A model generated the notes under the pieces. It saw only the letters and a program-made list of their open reading frames with translations. It was not told the origin of the DNA and did not search any database. 64,000 nucleotides of DNA, from the NCBI GenBank assembly GCA_946480465.1, contig CAMLJY010000023.1, positions 1 to 64,000 of the forward strand. Direction: 5' to 3'. Below are positions 40,218 to 48,662 of this stretch, in pieces. This stretch comes from an uncultured Burkholderiales bacterium. Lineage in GTDB: Bacteria > Pseudomonadota > Gammaproteobacteria > Burkholderiales > Burkholderiaceae. The position numbers were made by a program, and so were the translations under genes. Numbering within the stretch: position 1 is the stretch's first letter; each line of letters opens with the position of its first letter.

Positions 40218-40844
40218 ATGAACCTCCGTTTCCAGGAATTGCTACCGTTCTATGTGAACGGCAGCCTGCAGGGCGAAGAGCGCGAATGGATGGAGCGCCA
40301 GCTGGCCGAGCATGCCGATGCGCGCGCCGAACTGGAAGCCTGCCGCTCGCTGCAGTCGCGCATCCGGCGCAGCCTGCCCGAGGTGCCGGCCACGCTGGGG
40401 CTGGACAAGGCCATGGCGCGCATCCGCGGCGACCGGCCCGGCAGGCTCGACCGCTTCGCCGCCCTGCTGGGCCTGGGCGGCGGCCTGCGCCCGGCGATGG
40501 CGCTGGCGGGGCTGGCGCTGGTGGCGGTGCAGGCGGGCGTGATCGTCAGCCTGGTCGCGCGGCCGGCCGACGAGGATGCCGGCGCCGGCCTGCGCACGCC
40601 CAAGGCCAGCACGGTGCACGACGGGCCGCTGCTGAAGATCAACTTCGCGCCCGACGCCAAGGAGGCCGAGATCCGCCACCTGCTGGTGTCGGTGCAGGGC
40701 CGGCTGGCGGGCGGGCCGGGGCAGCTGGGCGACTACTACGTCGCCGTGCCCGCCGGCCGCGAGCAGGCGCTGGCCGACGAGGTCCGCCGCAGCCCCATCG
40801 TGCAGGGCGTGGTGCTGGCGCCGGGCCTTCCGCCTGACAACTGA
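40218..40844 (+). CDS. Membrane-bound anti-sigma factor
   Basis: This 208-aa protein starts with an anti-sigma-like helical domain (FQELLPFYVNGSLQGEEREW, then MERQLAEHADARAELEACRS) that resembles zinc-finger anti-sigma factors but lacks the HxxxCxxC zinc site. One transmembrane helix lies at about 95-116, followed by a periplasmic domain (about 130-205) with a ferredoxin-like pattern (IRHLLVSVQGRLAGGPGQLG). It should sequester the preceding ECF sigma factor and release it on an envelope signal. The ATG at 40218 lies after GGGGG; 40194 is an alternative GTG/ATG start. Confidence 0.8.
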   Translation: MNLRFQELLPFYVNGSLQGEEREWMERQLAEHADARAELEACRSLQSRIRRSLPEVPATLGLDKAMARIRGDRPGRLDRFAALLGLGGGLRPAMALAGLALVAVQAGVIVSLVARPADEDAGAGLRTPKASTVHDGPLLKINFAPDAKEAEIRHLLVSVQGRLAGGPGQLGDYYVAVPAGREQALADEVRRSPIVQGVVLAPGLPPDN

Positions 40845-40855
40845 AGTACGCGGCC

Positions 40856-41710
40856 GTGGCAAGCACATCGGCTCCGGACGACGCGCGCCGCCGCTGCCTG
40901 CGCCAGGGCCTGGCCTGGGTGGGTGCCGCGGCGACCGGGCTGCCCGCGGCAGCGCAGCCGGCCGCCGCGCCGGCAACGGGGCGGCGCCTGGCGCTGGTGA
41001 TCGGCAACGGCGCCTACCGCTCCACGCCGCTGAAGAACCCGGTGGGCGACGCCGAGGCGGTGGCCGCCAGCCTGAAGCAGCTGGGCTACGAGGTGCTGCT
41101 GAAGCGGGACACGGGCTTCGTCGACCTGATCGAGGCGCTGCGCGACTTCTCCGTGCGCGCCGCGGCCTACCCGGTGCGGGTGCTGTTCTACGCCGGGCAC
41201 GGCATCCAGGCGCGCGGCCGCAACTACCTGCTGCCGGTGGACGTGGAACCGCAAAGCGAGGACGAGATCCCCGCGCGCGCGGCGGACGTCGGCCAGGTCA
41301 TCGACCGGCTGGGCGCGCTGAAGAGCGGGCTCAACATCGTCGTGCTCGACGCCTGCCGGGTGAACCCCTTCGCCGGCGGCGTCATCGTCGGCCCCGACGG
41401 CCGGCGGCTGAAGTTCCGCGGCATGGCGCGCACCGGGCTGGCGCCATTGGACGCGCCGGTGGGCACGCTGGTGGCCTTCTCGACCGCACCCAATGGCGTG
41501 GCGCTGGATGGGCCGGGCGGCGCGCACAGCATCTATGCCCGCCACCTGCTGCAGCACCTGCCGACCGCCGGCCTGCCGGTGGAGCAGCTCTTCAAGCGCG
41601 TGCGCATCGGCGTGGCGGAAGAAACGCAGCGGGTGCAGGTGCCGTGGGAATCGTCCAGCCTCACCGCTGACTTCTGCTTCAAGGCCGGGCCGCAGGGCCG
41701 GTGCGGGTGA
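40856..41710 (+). CDS. Exported caspase-like (peptidase C14) protein
   Basis: This 284-aa protein starts at GTG 40856, 11 bases after the anti-sigma gene. A signal-like segment with RRR and Ala-rich hydrophobic residues (about 11-34) suggests export. The caspase domain has RRLALVIGNGAYRSTPLKNP (43-62), catalytic His115 in FYAGHGIQ and Cys167 in VVLDACRVNPF. The C-terminal part ends with two cysteines. In a sigma/anti-sigma operon, an exported caspase could cleave periplasmic proteins or the anti-sigma factor itself, but this is untested inference. Confidence 0.88.
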   Translation: MASTSAPDDARRRCLRQGLAWVGAAATGLPAAAQPAAAPATGRRLALVIGNGAYRSTPLKNPVGDAEAVAASLKQLGYEVLLKRDTGFVDLIEALRDFSVRAAAYPVRVLFYAGHGIQARGRNYLLPVDVEPQSEDEIPARAADVGQVIDRLGALKSGLNIVVLDACRVNPFAGGVIVGPDGRRLKFRGMARTGLAPLDAPVGTLVAFSTAPNGVALDGPGGAHSIYARHLLQHLPTAGLPVEQLFKRVRIGVAEETQRVQVPWESSSLTADFCFKAGPQGRCG

Positions 41711-41849
41711 GGGCGGCCGTGCCGGCACGGAAGGTGGCGGCCGGGCCGGCGCGTCCACCGGGCTGCCGTTGCAGCCGGGCCCGGCGCCGCCGCAGAATGC
41801 CGGATCCGCCTTGCCGCCGCTGCCGCCTGCGCGGCCGCGCCGCCTTGCC

Positions 41850-43124
41850 ATGAGTCGCCGCCACCTGCTCGCCTGGCTCGGCCTTGCGCCTGCCGCATGG
41901 CTGGCGGGGGCGCCGCGCGTGCTGCACGCGCAGCCGGCCACGGGCAACGCAACGCGGCGCGTGGCGCTGGTGATCGGCAATGCGCAGTACCCGCAGGCGC
42001 CGCTGGCCAACCCCGAGAACGACGCCCGCCTGGTGGGCGGCACGCTGAAGGCGCTGGGCTTCGAACTGGACCTGCAGCTGAACCTGAAGGCGCGCGATTT
42101 CAAGCGCGTGCTGCGTGATTTCGGCCGCCGCATGGACGACGACGACAGCGCCTCGGTCTTCTTCTACGCCGGCCACGGCATGCAGATCGACCGCCGCAAC
42201 TACCTGCTGCCGGTGGACCTGAACCTGCGCGACGAGGGCGAGATCAAGGACGAGGCCATCGACGTCGAGGACGCGCTGCTCGCCCGCATCGACCGCGTGC
42301 GGCCGCGCGCGCGCATCTTCATCATCGACGCCTGCCGCGACAACCCCTTCAACAGCGGCAGCGGCGCCACGCGCAGCGTGCGCGTCGGCCGGGGCCTGGC
42401 GGAGATGGCGGCGCCCGGGGCGCTGATCGCGTTCTCGGCCGCGCCCGGCCGCACCGCCGAGGACGGGCCGCCCGGCGGCAACAGCATCTACAGCCGCCAC
42501 CTGGCGCAGGAGATGCGCAGCGAGGGCGTGGAGGTGGAGGAGATGCTGAAGAACGTGCGCGTGAAGGTGCTGCGCGACACGCAGGAGCGGCAGATCCCCT
42601 GGGTCAACACCTCGATGGTGGTGAACTTCGCCTTCAACCCCGGCGCCGGCGCGCTGGCCGCGGCCGCCCCGCGCGGCAGCGCGCCGCGCGCGCCCGCGGC
42701 CTCGGCCACCACCGCCGCGGTGGCCGATGGCGGCCGCCGCCTGCTGCGCCTGGCCGTGCGCGCCGGGCGCAGCCTGAACACCGACCGCGCGCAGTTGCCC
42801 GCCTCGCTGGCCGTGCGCGTCTACCAGCTGCGCGACGCCACCGCCTTCCAGCGCGCCAGCTTCGATGCGCTGTACGACCACGACGAGACCACGCTGGGCG
42901 CCGCGCTGCTGCGGCGAGACAGCCTGCACCTGCGTCCCGGCGAAACCCGCGAACTGGTGCTGAACCTGGACGATGGCGCGCGCCTGGTCGGCGTGTTCGC
43001 CGCCTTCCGCGAGCTGGACCGCAGCCAGTGGCGCACCGTGCTGCCGCTGCCGGCCGACGACTCCGTGCCACCGGCCCGGCTGGACGCCCTGGCGCGCCAG
43101 GTGCAGCTGGCCTGGGTGCGCTGA
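41850..43124 (+). CDS. Caspase-TssJ fusion protein
   Basis: This 424-aa protein has a twin-arginine-like signal (SRRHLLAWLGLAPAAWLAG, then a likely cleavage near VLHAQP). The caspase domain (about 36-265) has His109 in FYAGHGMQ and Cys162 in IIDACRDNPF. An Ala/Pro linker follows. Residues about 296-410 match the type VI secretion lipoprotein TssJ: LRLAVRAGRSLNTDRAQLPA, AVRVYQLRDATAFQRASFDA, LRPGETRELVLNL and GVFAAFRELDRSQWR. TssJ is normally a separate acylated outer-membrane protein that binds TssM; no lipobox cysteine is visible here. The gene is followed directly by tssL and tssM. I regard this as a genuine fusion because both domains lie in one frame with uniform codon use. Confidence 0.85.
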   Translation: MSRRHLLAWLGLAPAAWLAGAPRVLHAQPATGNATRRVALVIGNAQYPQAPLANPENDARLVGGTLKALGFELDLQLNLKARDFKRVLRDFGRRMDDDDSASVFFYAGHGMQIDRRNYLLPVDLNLRDEGEIKDEAIDVEDALLARIDRVRPRARIFIIDACRDNPFNSGSGATRSVRVGRGLAEMAAPGALIAFSAAPGRTAEDGPPGGNSIYSRHLAQEMRSEGVEVEEMLKNVRVKVLRDTQERQIPWVNTSMVVNFAFNPGAGALAAAAPRGSAPRAPAASATTAAVADGGRRLLRLAVRAGRSLNTDRAQLPASLAVRVYQLRDATAFQRASFDALYDHDETTLGAALLRRDSLHLRPGETRELVLNLDDGARLVGVFAAFRELDRSQWRTVLPLPADDSVPPARLDALARQVQLAWVR

Positions 43125-43135
43125 CCGATTGCCAC

Positions 43136-44413
43136 ATGGCCAGGATGCCGGCCCCCGCGACGATCCGGCGCGCGCCCGGCCTGGCGCCGCCGTCCCCGTT
43201 GCCGATCCGGCCTTCACCCGTGTCACCGCCGTCACCCGCCGCGCCGGGCGCTGCCGCCACCGGGGCCGACCCCGACGCCGATCGCCTGGCCCGTGCGCTG
43301 CACGACAGCGCGCGGCCGCTGATCGTGCTGGCCTGCCAGCTGCGCCGCGCGGTCGTGGATGCGCCCGAGGGACTGATCCCCGCGCTGGCGGATGCGGTGC
43401 AGCGCTTCGAGCAGCAGCTGTCGGCGGCCGGCTGGGACGAACGCGGCCTGTCCGCTGCCAGCTACCTGCTGTGCACCTGGCTGGACGAGGTGGTCGCCGG
43501 CACCCCCTGGGGCGCCGGCGGGGCCGGCCTGCTGGAACGCTTCCATGGCGAACGCGGCGGCAGCGACCGCGTGCTGCGCCTGCTGTCCAAGCTGGCCGAG
43601 CGGCCGGACCAGAACCGCGCGCTGCTGGCGCTGTTCCATGCCTGCCTGAGCCTGGGCCTGCACGGCCAGCTGGCCGCCGCGGGGCCGGGAAACGCCCCGC
43701 CCGGCACGGCCCAGAAGCGCACGCCGCTGGAGCAGCTGCGTGCACGCGTCCATCTGGCGTTGGAGGCGCCCGCGCCACCGCTGGCACCGCCCTGGACCGC
43801 CGCCGTCCCGCCCGGCACGCCGCCCTGGCGCCGGCGGCTGGCGCTGGCCGTGCTGCTGGCGCTGGCCGGGGTGACGCTGGGCGTCTACACCGCCAGCCAC
43901 CTCTTGCTCGCGGGGCAGGTGGACGAGGTTTTTGCCTCGATGCAGCAGATGGCGGCCGGGCCTGCAGCCTCGGCGACACCGCAGGCGCCCGCGGCCGAAG
44001 GCCCGGCCCGGCTGCGGCCGCTGCTGGCCGCCGAGCTGGCGGCCGGCCGGCTGACCGTGCGGGACGAGCCGCACCGCAGCACGGTGTCGGTGCCGGCCGA
44101 GCAGCTGTTCGGCGACCGCGGCACCCGGCTGGCGCCGGCCGCCGCGCCGCTGCTGGCGCGCATCGGCACCGCGCTGGCGGCCCATGGCGGCAAGGTGGTC
44201 GTCGTCGGCCACACCGATGGCAGCGATCGCCGCAGCGCGCGCCTGCCTTCGGCCTGGCACCAATCCTACGAATGGGCGCGCGAGACCGCCAACGCGCTGG
44301 GCCGCACGCTGCCGGCGCAGCGCCTGGCCATCGAGGGTGCGGCGGACCAGGACCGGCAGCCGCCCACGGCGGCGCTGCCGCGGCGGCGCGTGGACATCGT
44401 GCTGTACCCCTAG
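43136..44413 (+). CDS. tssL: Type VI-like membrane protein TssL (DotU) with OmpA-like domain
   Basis: This 425-aa protein has a cytoplasmic DotU domain (about 45-195, including AASYLLCTWLDEVV and LERFHGERGG), one transmembrane helix (about 228-248) and a periplasmic OmpA/MotB-like domain (about 290-425; VVVVGHTDGSDR, ending RRRVDIVLYP). The latter binds peptidoglycan. TssL and TssM form the inner-membrane part of the type VI envelope complex. Usually tssK lies between tssJ and tssL; here it is missing. ATG 43136 follows the TssJ-fusion stop by 11 bases. Confidence 0.9.
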   Translation: MARMPAPATIRRAPGLAPPSPLPIRPSPVSPPSPAAPGAAATGADPDADRLARALHDSARPLIVLACQLRRAVVDAPEGLIPALADAVQRFEQQLSAAGWDERGLSAASYLLCTWLDEVVAGTPWGAGGAGLLERFHGERGGSDRVLRLLSKLAERPDQNRALLALFHACLSLGLHGQLAAAGPGNAPPGTAQKRTPLEQLRARVHLALEAPAPPLAPPWTAAVPPGTPPWRRRLALAVLLALAGVTLGVYTASHLLLAGQVDEVFASMQQMAAGPAASATPQAPAAEGPARLRPLLAAELAAGRLTVRDEPHRSTVSVPAEQLFGDRGTRLAPAAAPLLARIGTALAAHGGKVVVVGHTDGSDRRSARLPSAWHQSYEWARETANALGRTLPAQRLAIEGAADQDRQPPTAALPRRRVDIVLYP

Positions 44414-44423
44414 CATGAACACG

Positions 44424-44453
44424 CCACGCGTACATAATGTGATAGTTGCGTGG
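44424..44453. other. AT-rich inverted repeat between tssL and tssM
   Basis: CCACGC (44424-44429) and GCGTGG (44448-44453) flank an 18-base AT-rich core that includes ACATAATGTGATAG. In a gene cluster this GC-rich the core stands out. It could be an operator or a promoter for tssM; the TTGAAC motif is absent. Confidence 0.35.
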
Positions 44454-44494
44454 ATGGGCGCGGCCGCGGCTTCGGCGGGCCGGGTGGCCCTGCC

Positions 44495-47400
44495 ATGAGC
44501 GCGCCCTGGCTGCCCCGCCTGCAGGTGCTGGCCAACATCGGCGGCGCGGCGCTGCTGCTGTGGCTGGCGGCGCCGCTGCTGGCCGTGGGCGACCGCCACC
44601 CCTTCGACGGCCGCGCCGAGCGTGCCGCGCTGCTGGCGGTGATCGCGGCCACGGGGCTGCTCGTGCTGCTGCTGCGGCGCGTGCTGCGGCAGCGGCGCAA
44701 CGCGCAGCTCTTCGCGCGGCTGCAGGCGGGTGACGAGGCCTCGCAGGCGCTGGCCGAGCGCTTCGCCAGCGCAATGCAGATGCTGCGCGCCGGGCTGGCG
44801 GCCCGCGGCGCCGCGCCGGCGCACTGGTGGCAGTGCCGGCGGCAGGTGTACCAACTGCCGTGGTACTTGTTCATCGGGGCGCCCGGGGCGGGCAAGACCA
44901 CGGCGCTGCTGAACGCCGGGCTGCGCTTCCCATTGGCGGAGCGCCTGGGCGCGGCGCCGGTGGCCGGCGTGGGCGGTACGCGGCAGTGCGATTGGTGGTT
45001 CACCGACCGGGCGGTCTTCATCGACACCGCCGGCCGCTACACCACGCAGGACAGCCGCGGCGACCAGGACGCGTCCGAATGGCGGCTCTTCCTGCAGCTG
45101 CTGCGGCGCTACCGCGCGGTGCAGCCGATCAACGGCGTCATCGTCACCGTCAGCGCGCCGGACCTGCTGGCCGGCGGCGCCGAGCTGGCGCACCAGGCCG
45201 CGGCGGTGGACCGGCGGCTGCAGGAGCTGCGCACCCAGCTGGGCTTGAGCTTTCCGGTGTACCTGCTGGTGACCAAGGTTGACCTGCTGGCCGGCTTCAT
45301 CGAGACCTTCGGCGATTTCGGCGCCGCGCAGCGCCAGCAGCCCTGGGGCATAACGCTGGAACTGAGCGGCTCATCGGCAGCCGTTCCGGGCGACCTGGCG
45401 GCGCGCCTGGCCGAGCTGCCGGCGCGCCTGTCGGCGGCGGTGCCGCAGCGCCTGCAGGCCGAGCCGCTGGTCGAGCGCCGCCCCGCCATCTACCTGTTCC
45501 CGGCGCAGGTGGAGGCGCTGCTGCCGGCGTTGGACGAGTTCGCGCGGCGGGCCTTCCGCCATGTGGCCGACGCCCCGGCGCAGCCGCTGCGGGGCATCCA
45601 CTTCAGCAGCGGCACGCAGGAAGGCAACCCGATCGACCGCGTGATCGCCGACCTCGGCCGCAGCTACGGCTTCGCCCCGCGCGCGCGCCCGGCAGCGCCC
45701 GGCCAGGGCAAGGCCTTCTTCCTGGCCGGCTGGCTGCTGGGGCTGGTGATCGCCGAGGCGCCGCTGGCCGGTGTCAACCTGGTGCGGCGGCGCTGGCAGC
45801 GCCGGCTGGAGTCGGCGCTGGGCCTGGGCGCCGCGCTGGCCATGCTGCTGGCCTGCGCCGGATGGGTGCACAGCTACCGCAGCAACCGCGACTACGTGGC
45901 CGCCGTGCGCGAGCGCGTGCAGCGGGTGGCCCAGCAGGTGGGCCCGGCGCAGGACGGCCGCATCGACCGCCTGCTGCCGCTGTACGCGCTGCTGGAGCAG
46001 CTGGCCGCCAGCGGCGGCGTCGACCCCGAGGCTGCGCCGGCCGGCCTGGGCCTGGGGCTGTTCCAGGGACCGCGGCTGGCGCGCTCGGCGGAGCAGACCT
46101 ACCACCGCGTGCTCGACCGCAGCTTTGCGCCGCTGGTGGTGCAGCGGCTGGCGTCCGCGCTGCGGCAGGAGCGCGACCCCGCCACCCGCTACGAAGCGCT
46201 GCGCATCGCGCTGATGCTGGTGACGCCCGAGCGGCTGCAGCGCGGCGAGGTGCGGCGCTGGGCCGAGCATGCCTACGCCGCGTCCGGCGGCGCGGCGGTG
46301 GCGCCTGGCGCCGGCGAGCAGCAGGACTGGCTGCGCCACGTCGATGCCTTGCTGGAGCGCAACGCCGTGCTGCAGGCCATGCGCCTGGACGCGGCGACGC
46401 TGCAGGCCGCGCGCGCGGCACTGGCGGCGGTGCCGCTGGAGCAGCGCGTGCACGACCGCCTGCTGCGCCGCGCGCGCGAGCGCAGCGGCGGCCCCGCCGT
46501 GCAGACGCTGGCCGAGCTGGCGGGCCCGGCCGCGGTGCTGGCCTTCGTGCCGGCCGATGCCGCGTCGGCGCCGCCGGGCGTGGCCGCGTCTTTCACGCGG
46601 CAGGTCTGGCGCGGCACGATCGAACCGGCGGTGGAGCCGGCGATCGCCGAGCTGGCCGACGAGGCCGGCTGGGTGCTCGGCGAGCGTTCACCGGCGCTGC
46701 AGCGCCTGCCCGCCGAGCCGGCCGCCCGCGCCGGCGTGGCGCAGGCCGTCGGGCAGCGGCATGCGCAGGCCAGCATCGCCGCCTGGGACCGGCTGCTCGC
46801 CGGCCTGGTGCTGCAGGCCCCGGCCGAGCCGGAGGCGCTGGCGCGCCTGGCCGCCGAGCTGGCCGCGCCGCAGTCGCCGCTGCGGCAGCTGCTGCAACGC
46901 CTGGCCGCGGAGTTCGGCACGCCGGCGGGCGGCGCGTCATCCTTGCCCGGCGGCGGCGCCACCGTGTCGCCGGCGGAAGCGGCCTACACCGCGGCCATGG
47001 CCGCTCACTTCGGCAGCTTGGGCGACTACGCCGCCGCGGCCGCCGCGCCCGGCAGCGGTGCGCTCGATCGCCTGCTGCTGCCGCTGGCGTCCGCGCTGCA
47101 GGACCCGGCGGGCGCGCGTGCGGCCGAGCTGTTGACCGGTCTGCGCGCGGAAGCGGCGACCGCGCCGCCGGCGCTGCGCGGCTTGTGGCTCAGCCTGGCC
47201 GAAGCGCTGGCCGCGGCGCAGCGCCGCACGCAGGAACGCCAGCTGGGCAGCAGCCTGGCCGAGCTGGCGCAGGCCTGCCGGCGGCTGACGGCCGACCGCT
47301 TCCCGTTTGCCGCGGCGGCCACGCGCGACCTGCCGCATGCCGACTTCGCCCGGCTCTTCGGGCCCCGAGGCCTTTTCGACAGCGTGTTCCGCCAGCAGCT

Positions 47401-47923
47401 GGCCACGCGGGTCGACAGCAGCCGGCGGCCCTGGCGCCTGCGCGACGATGCCGCGCCGCCGCCGCAGGCGCAGGCGACGCTGCGGGCCTTCGAGATGGCC
47501 GAGGACATCCGGCGCCTGTTCTTTCCCGGCGGCAGCCGCCTGCCGCAGCTGCGCCTGCAGCTGACGCCCGCGGCCATGGATGCGGAGCTGCTGCTGTTCA
47601 GCCTGGACGTGGACGGCCAGCTGCTGCGCTACGAGAACGGCCCGCGCCGCCCCAAGCGGCTGCTGTGGCCCGGCCCGGCGGCCACGCAGAAGGTGGTGCT
47701 GCGCATCCTGCCCGCCGGGCCCAACGGCATCGGCGCCGAGGTGCACGAGGGGCCGTGGGCGCTGTTGCGCGTGTTGCAGCGTGACGGCACGGCGGGACCG
47801 CGCGGCGCTGCGCGGGTGGCGGTGGACGGCCGCGCGCTGCAGCTGGACCTGCAGGCCGAGGCGCCCGCCAGCGCCGCGCTGCTGGGCGAACTGGGGCGCT
47901 TTCGCTGCCCCGAGCCGTGGTGA
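44495..47923 (+). CDS. tssM: Type VI-like inner-membrane protein TssM (IcmF)
   Basis: This 1142-aa protein has two N-terminal transmembrane helices (about 13-31 and 44-61), a cytoplasmic GTPase-like domain with Walker A GAPGAGKTT (128-136) and DTAG, a third transmembrane helix (about 442-462) and a long periplasmic part ending in the TssM C-terminal domain. The latter binds TssJ. Length is normal for IcmF family members. The start ATG 44495 begins a good first helix; GTG/ATG codons upstream add only Gly/Arg. Coupled to tagF at the stop (TGATG). Confidence 0.94.
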   Translation: MSAPWLPRLQVLANIGGAALLLWLAAPLLAVGDRHPFDGRAERAALLAVIAATGLLVLLLRRVLRQRRNAQLFARLQAGDEASQALAERFASAMQMLRAGLAARGAAPAHWWQCRRQVYQLPWYLFIGAPGAGKTTALLNAGLRFPLAERLGAAPVAGVGGTRQCDWWFTDRAVFIDTAGRYTTQDSRGDQDASEWRLFLQLLRRYRAVQPINGVIVTVSAPDLLAGGAELAHQAAAVDRRLQELRTQLGLSFPVYLLVTKVDLLAGFIETFGDFGAAQRQQPWGITLELSGSSAAVPGDLAARLAELPARLSAAVPQRLQAEPLVERRPAIYLFPAQVEALLPALDEFARRAFRHVADAPAQPLRGIHFSSGTQEGNPIDRVIADLGRSYGFAPRARPAAPGQGKAFFLAGWLLGLVIAEAPLAGVNLVRRRWQRRLESALGLGAALAMLLACAGWVHSYRSNRDYVAAVRERVQRVAQQVGPAQDGRIDRLLPLYALLEQLAASGGVDPEAAPAGLGLGLFQGPRLARSAEQTYHRVLDRSFAPLVVQRLASALRQERDPATRYEALRIALMLVTPERLQRGEVRRWAEHAYAASGGAAVAPGAGEQQDWLRHVDALLERNAVLQAMRLDAATLQAARAALAAVPLEQRVHDRLLRRARERSGGPAVQTLAELAGPAAVLAFVPADAASAPPGVAASFTRQVWRGTIEPAVEPAIAELADEAGWVLGERSPALQRLPAEPAARAGVAQAVGQRHAQASIAAWDRLLAGLVLQAPAEPEALARLAAELAAPQSPLRQLLQRLAAEFGTPAGGASSLPGGGATVSPAEAAYTAAMAAHFGSLGDYAAAAAAPGSGALDRLLLPLASALQDPAGARAAELLTGLRAEAATAPPALRGLWLSLAEALAAAQRRTQERQLGSSLAELAQACRRLTADRFPFAAAATRDLPHADFARLFGPRGLFDSVFRQQLATRVDSSRRPWRLRDDAAPPPQAQATLRAFEMAEDIRRLFFPGGSRLPQLRLQLTPAAMDAELLLFSLDVDGQLLRYENGPRRPKRLLWPGPAATQKVVLRILPAGPNGIGAEVHEGPWALLRVLQRDGTAGPRGAARVAVDGRALQLDLQAEAPASAALLGELGRFRCPEPW

Positions 47924-48600
47924 TGCCGCGGCGGCACGAGCGATGCGAGGTGGCGATGGACGAGGTGGTCACGGGCGCGATCGGCTGGTACGGCAAGCTG
48001 CCGTGGGTGGGGGATTTCGTCGGCCGCGGCCTGCCGTGGCAGCGGCGCTGGGACGACTGGCTGCAGCGCGCCCTGGTGGCCGCCGAGGCGCTGCTCGGCC
48101 CCGCGGTGCTGCGCGAGCGGTTACGCGGCATGGCGCCCTGGCAGCTGCTGCTGCCGGCGGCGGACCAGCAGGGCCTGGGCTGGTGCGGCATCGTCGCCGC
48201 ATCCGCCGACCGGGTGGGACGCGTCTTTCCGCTGCTGGTGGCCGAGGCGCTGCCGCAGCCGGCGCTGGATGGGCTGCCGCTGTGGCGCCTGCAGGCACGC
48301 ATGCTGGGCTTGAGCGACTGGCTGTGGGACGCCGGCGCGTTCGAATCACTGGAGCAGTTCGAGCAGGGGGCGGCCGGCTGGGCCGCGGCCGCCTGGCCGC
48401 CGCCTGGTGCGGCCGCGGACGTTGCCGCGGTGGTGTCCGACACCGTCGCCGACCTGCGCCGCGCGAGCGCCGGCGCCGCCTCGTTCTGGTGGTGCACCGA
48501 GCCGGTGCCGGACGTGCGCCATCCGCTCGCCGAGGCCTGGCCGCCGGCCGAGGTCTTGCTGCTGCGGCTGCTGCAGGTGGACGCGCACCAAACGCATTAG
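47923..48600 (+). CDS. tagF: Type VI-associated protein TagF
   Basis: This 225-aa protein contains the TagF/DUF2094 domain from about residue 16 (GAIGWYGKLPWVGDFVGRGL) with RVGRVFPLLVAEALP and a C-terminal part SFWWCTEPVPDVRHPLAEAW. TagF represses type VI assembly post-translationally by binding the FHA protein Fha in Pseudomonas and Agrobacterium. ATG 47923 overlaps the tssM stop; a later ATG at 47956 is possible. It faces the convergent FHA gene, giving the expected TagF-Fha pairing. Confidence 0.88.
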   Translation: MPRRHERCEVAMDEVVTGAIGWYGKLPWVGDFVGRGLPWQRRWDDWLQRALVAAEALLGPAVLRERLRGMAPWQLLLPAADQQGLGWCGIVAASADRVGRVFPLLVAEALPQPALDGLPLWRLQARMLGLSDWLWDAGAFESLEQFEQGAAGWAAAAWPPPGAAADVAAVVSDTVADLRRASAGAASFWWCTEPVPDVRHPLAEAWPPAEVLLLRLLQVDAHQTH

Positions 48601-48662
48601 AAGAGCGTCCATGCGATGCCGGTCCGGTGGGCGGCTGCGTGGGGGTGATCGGCGCGGGCCGG

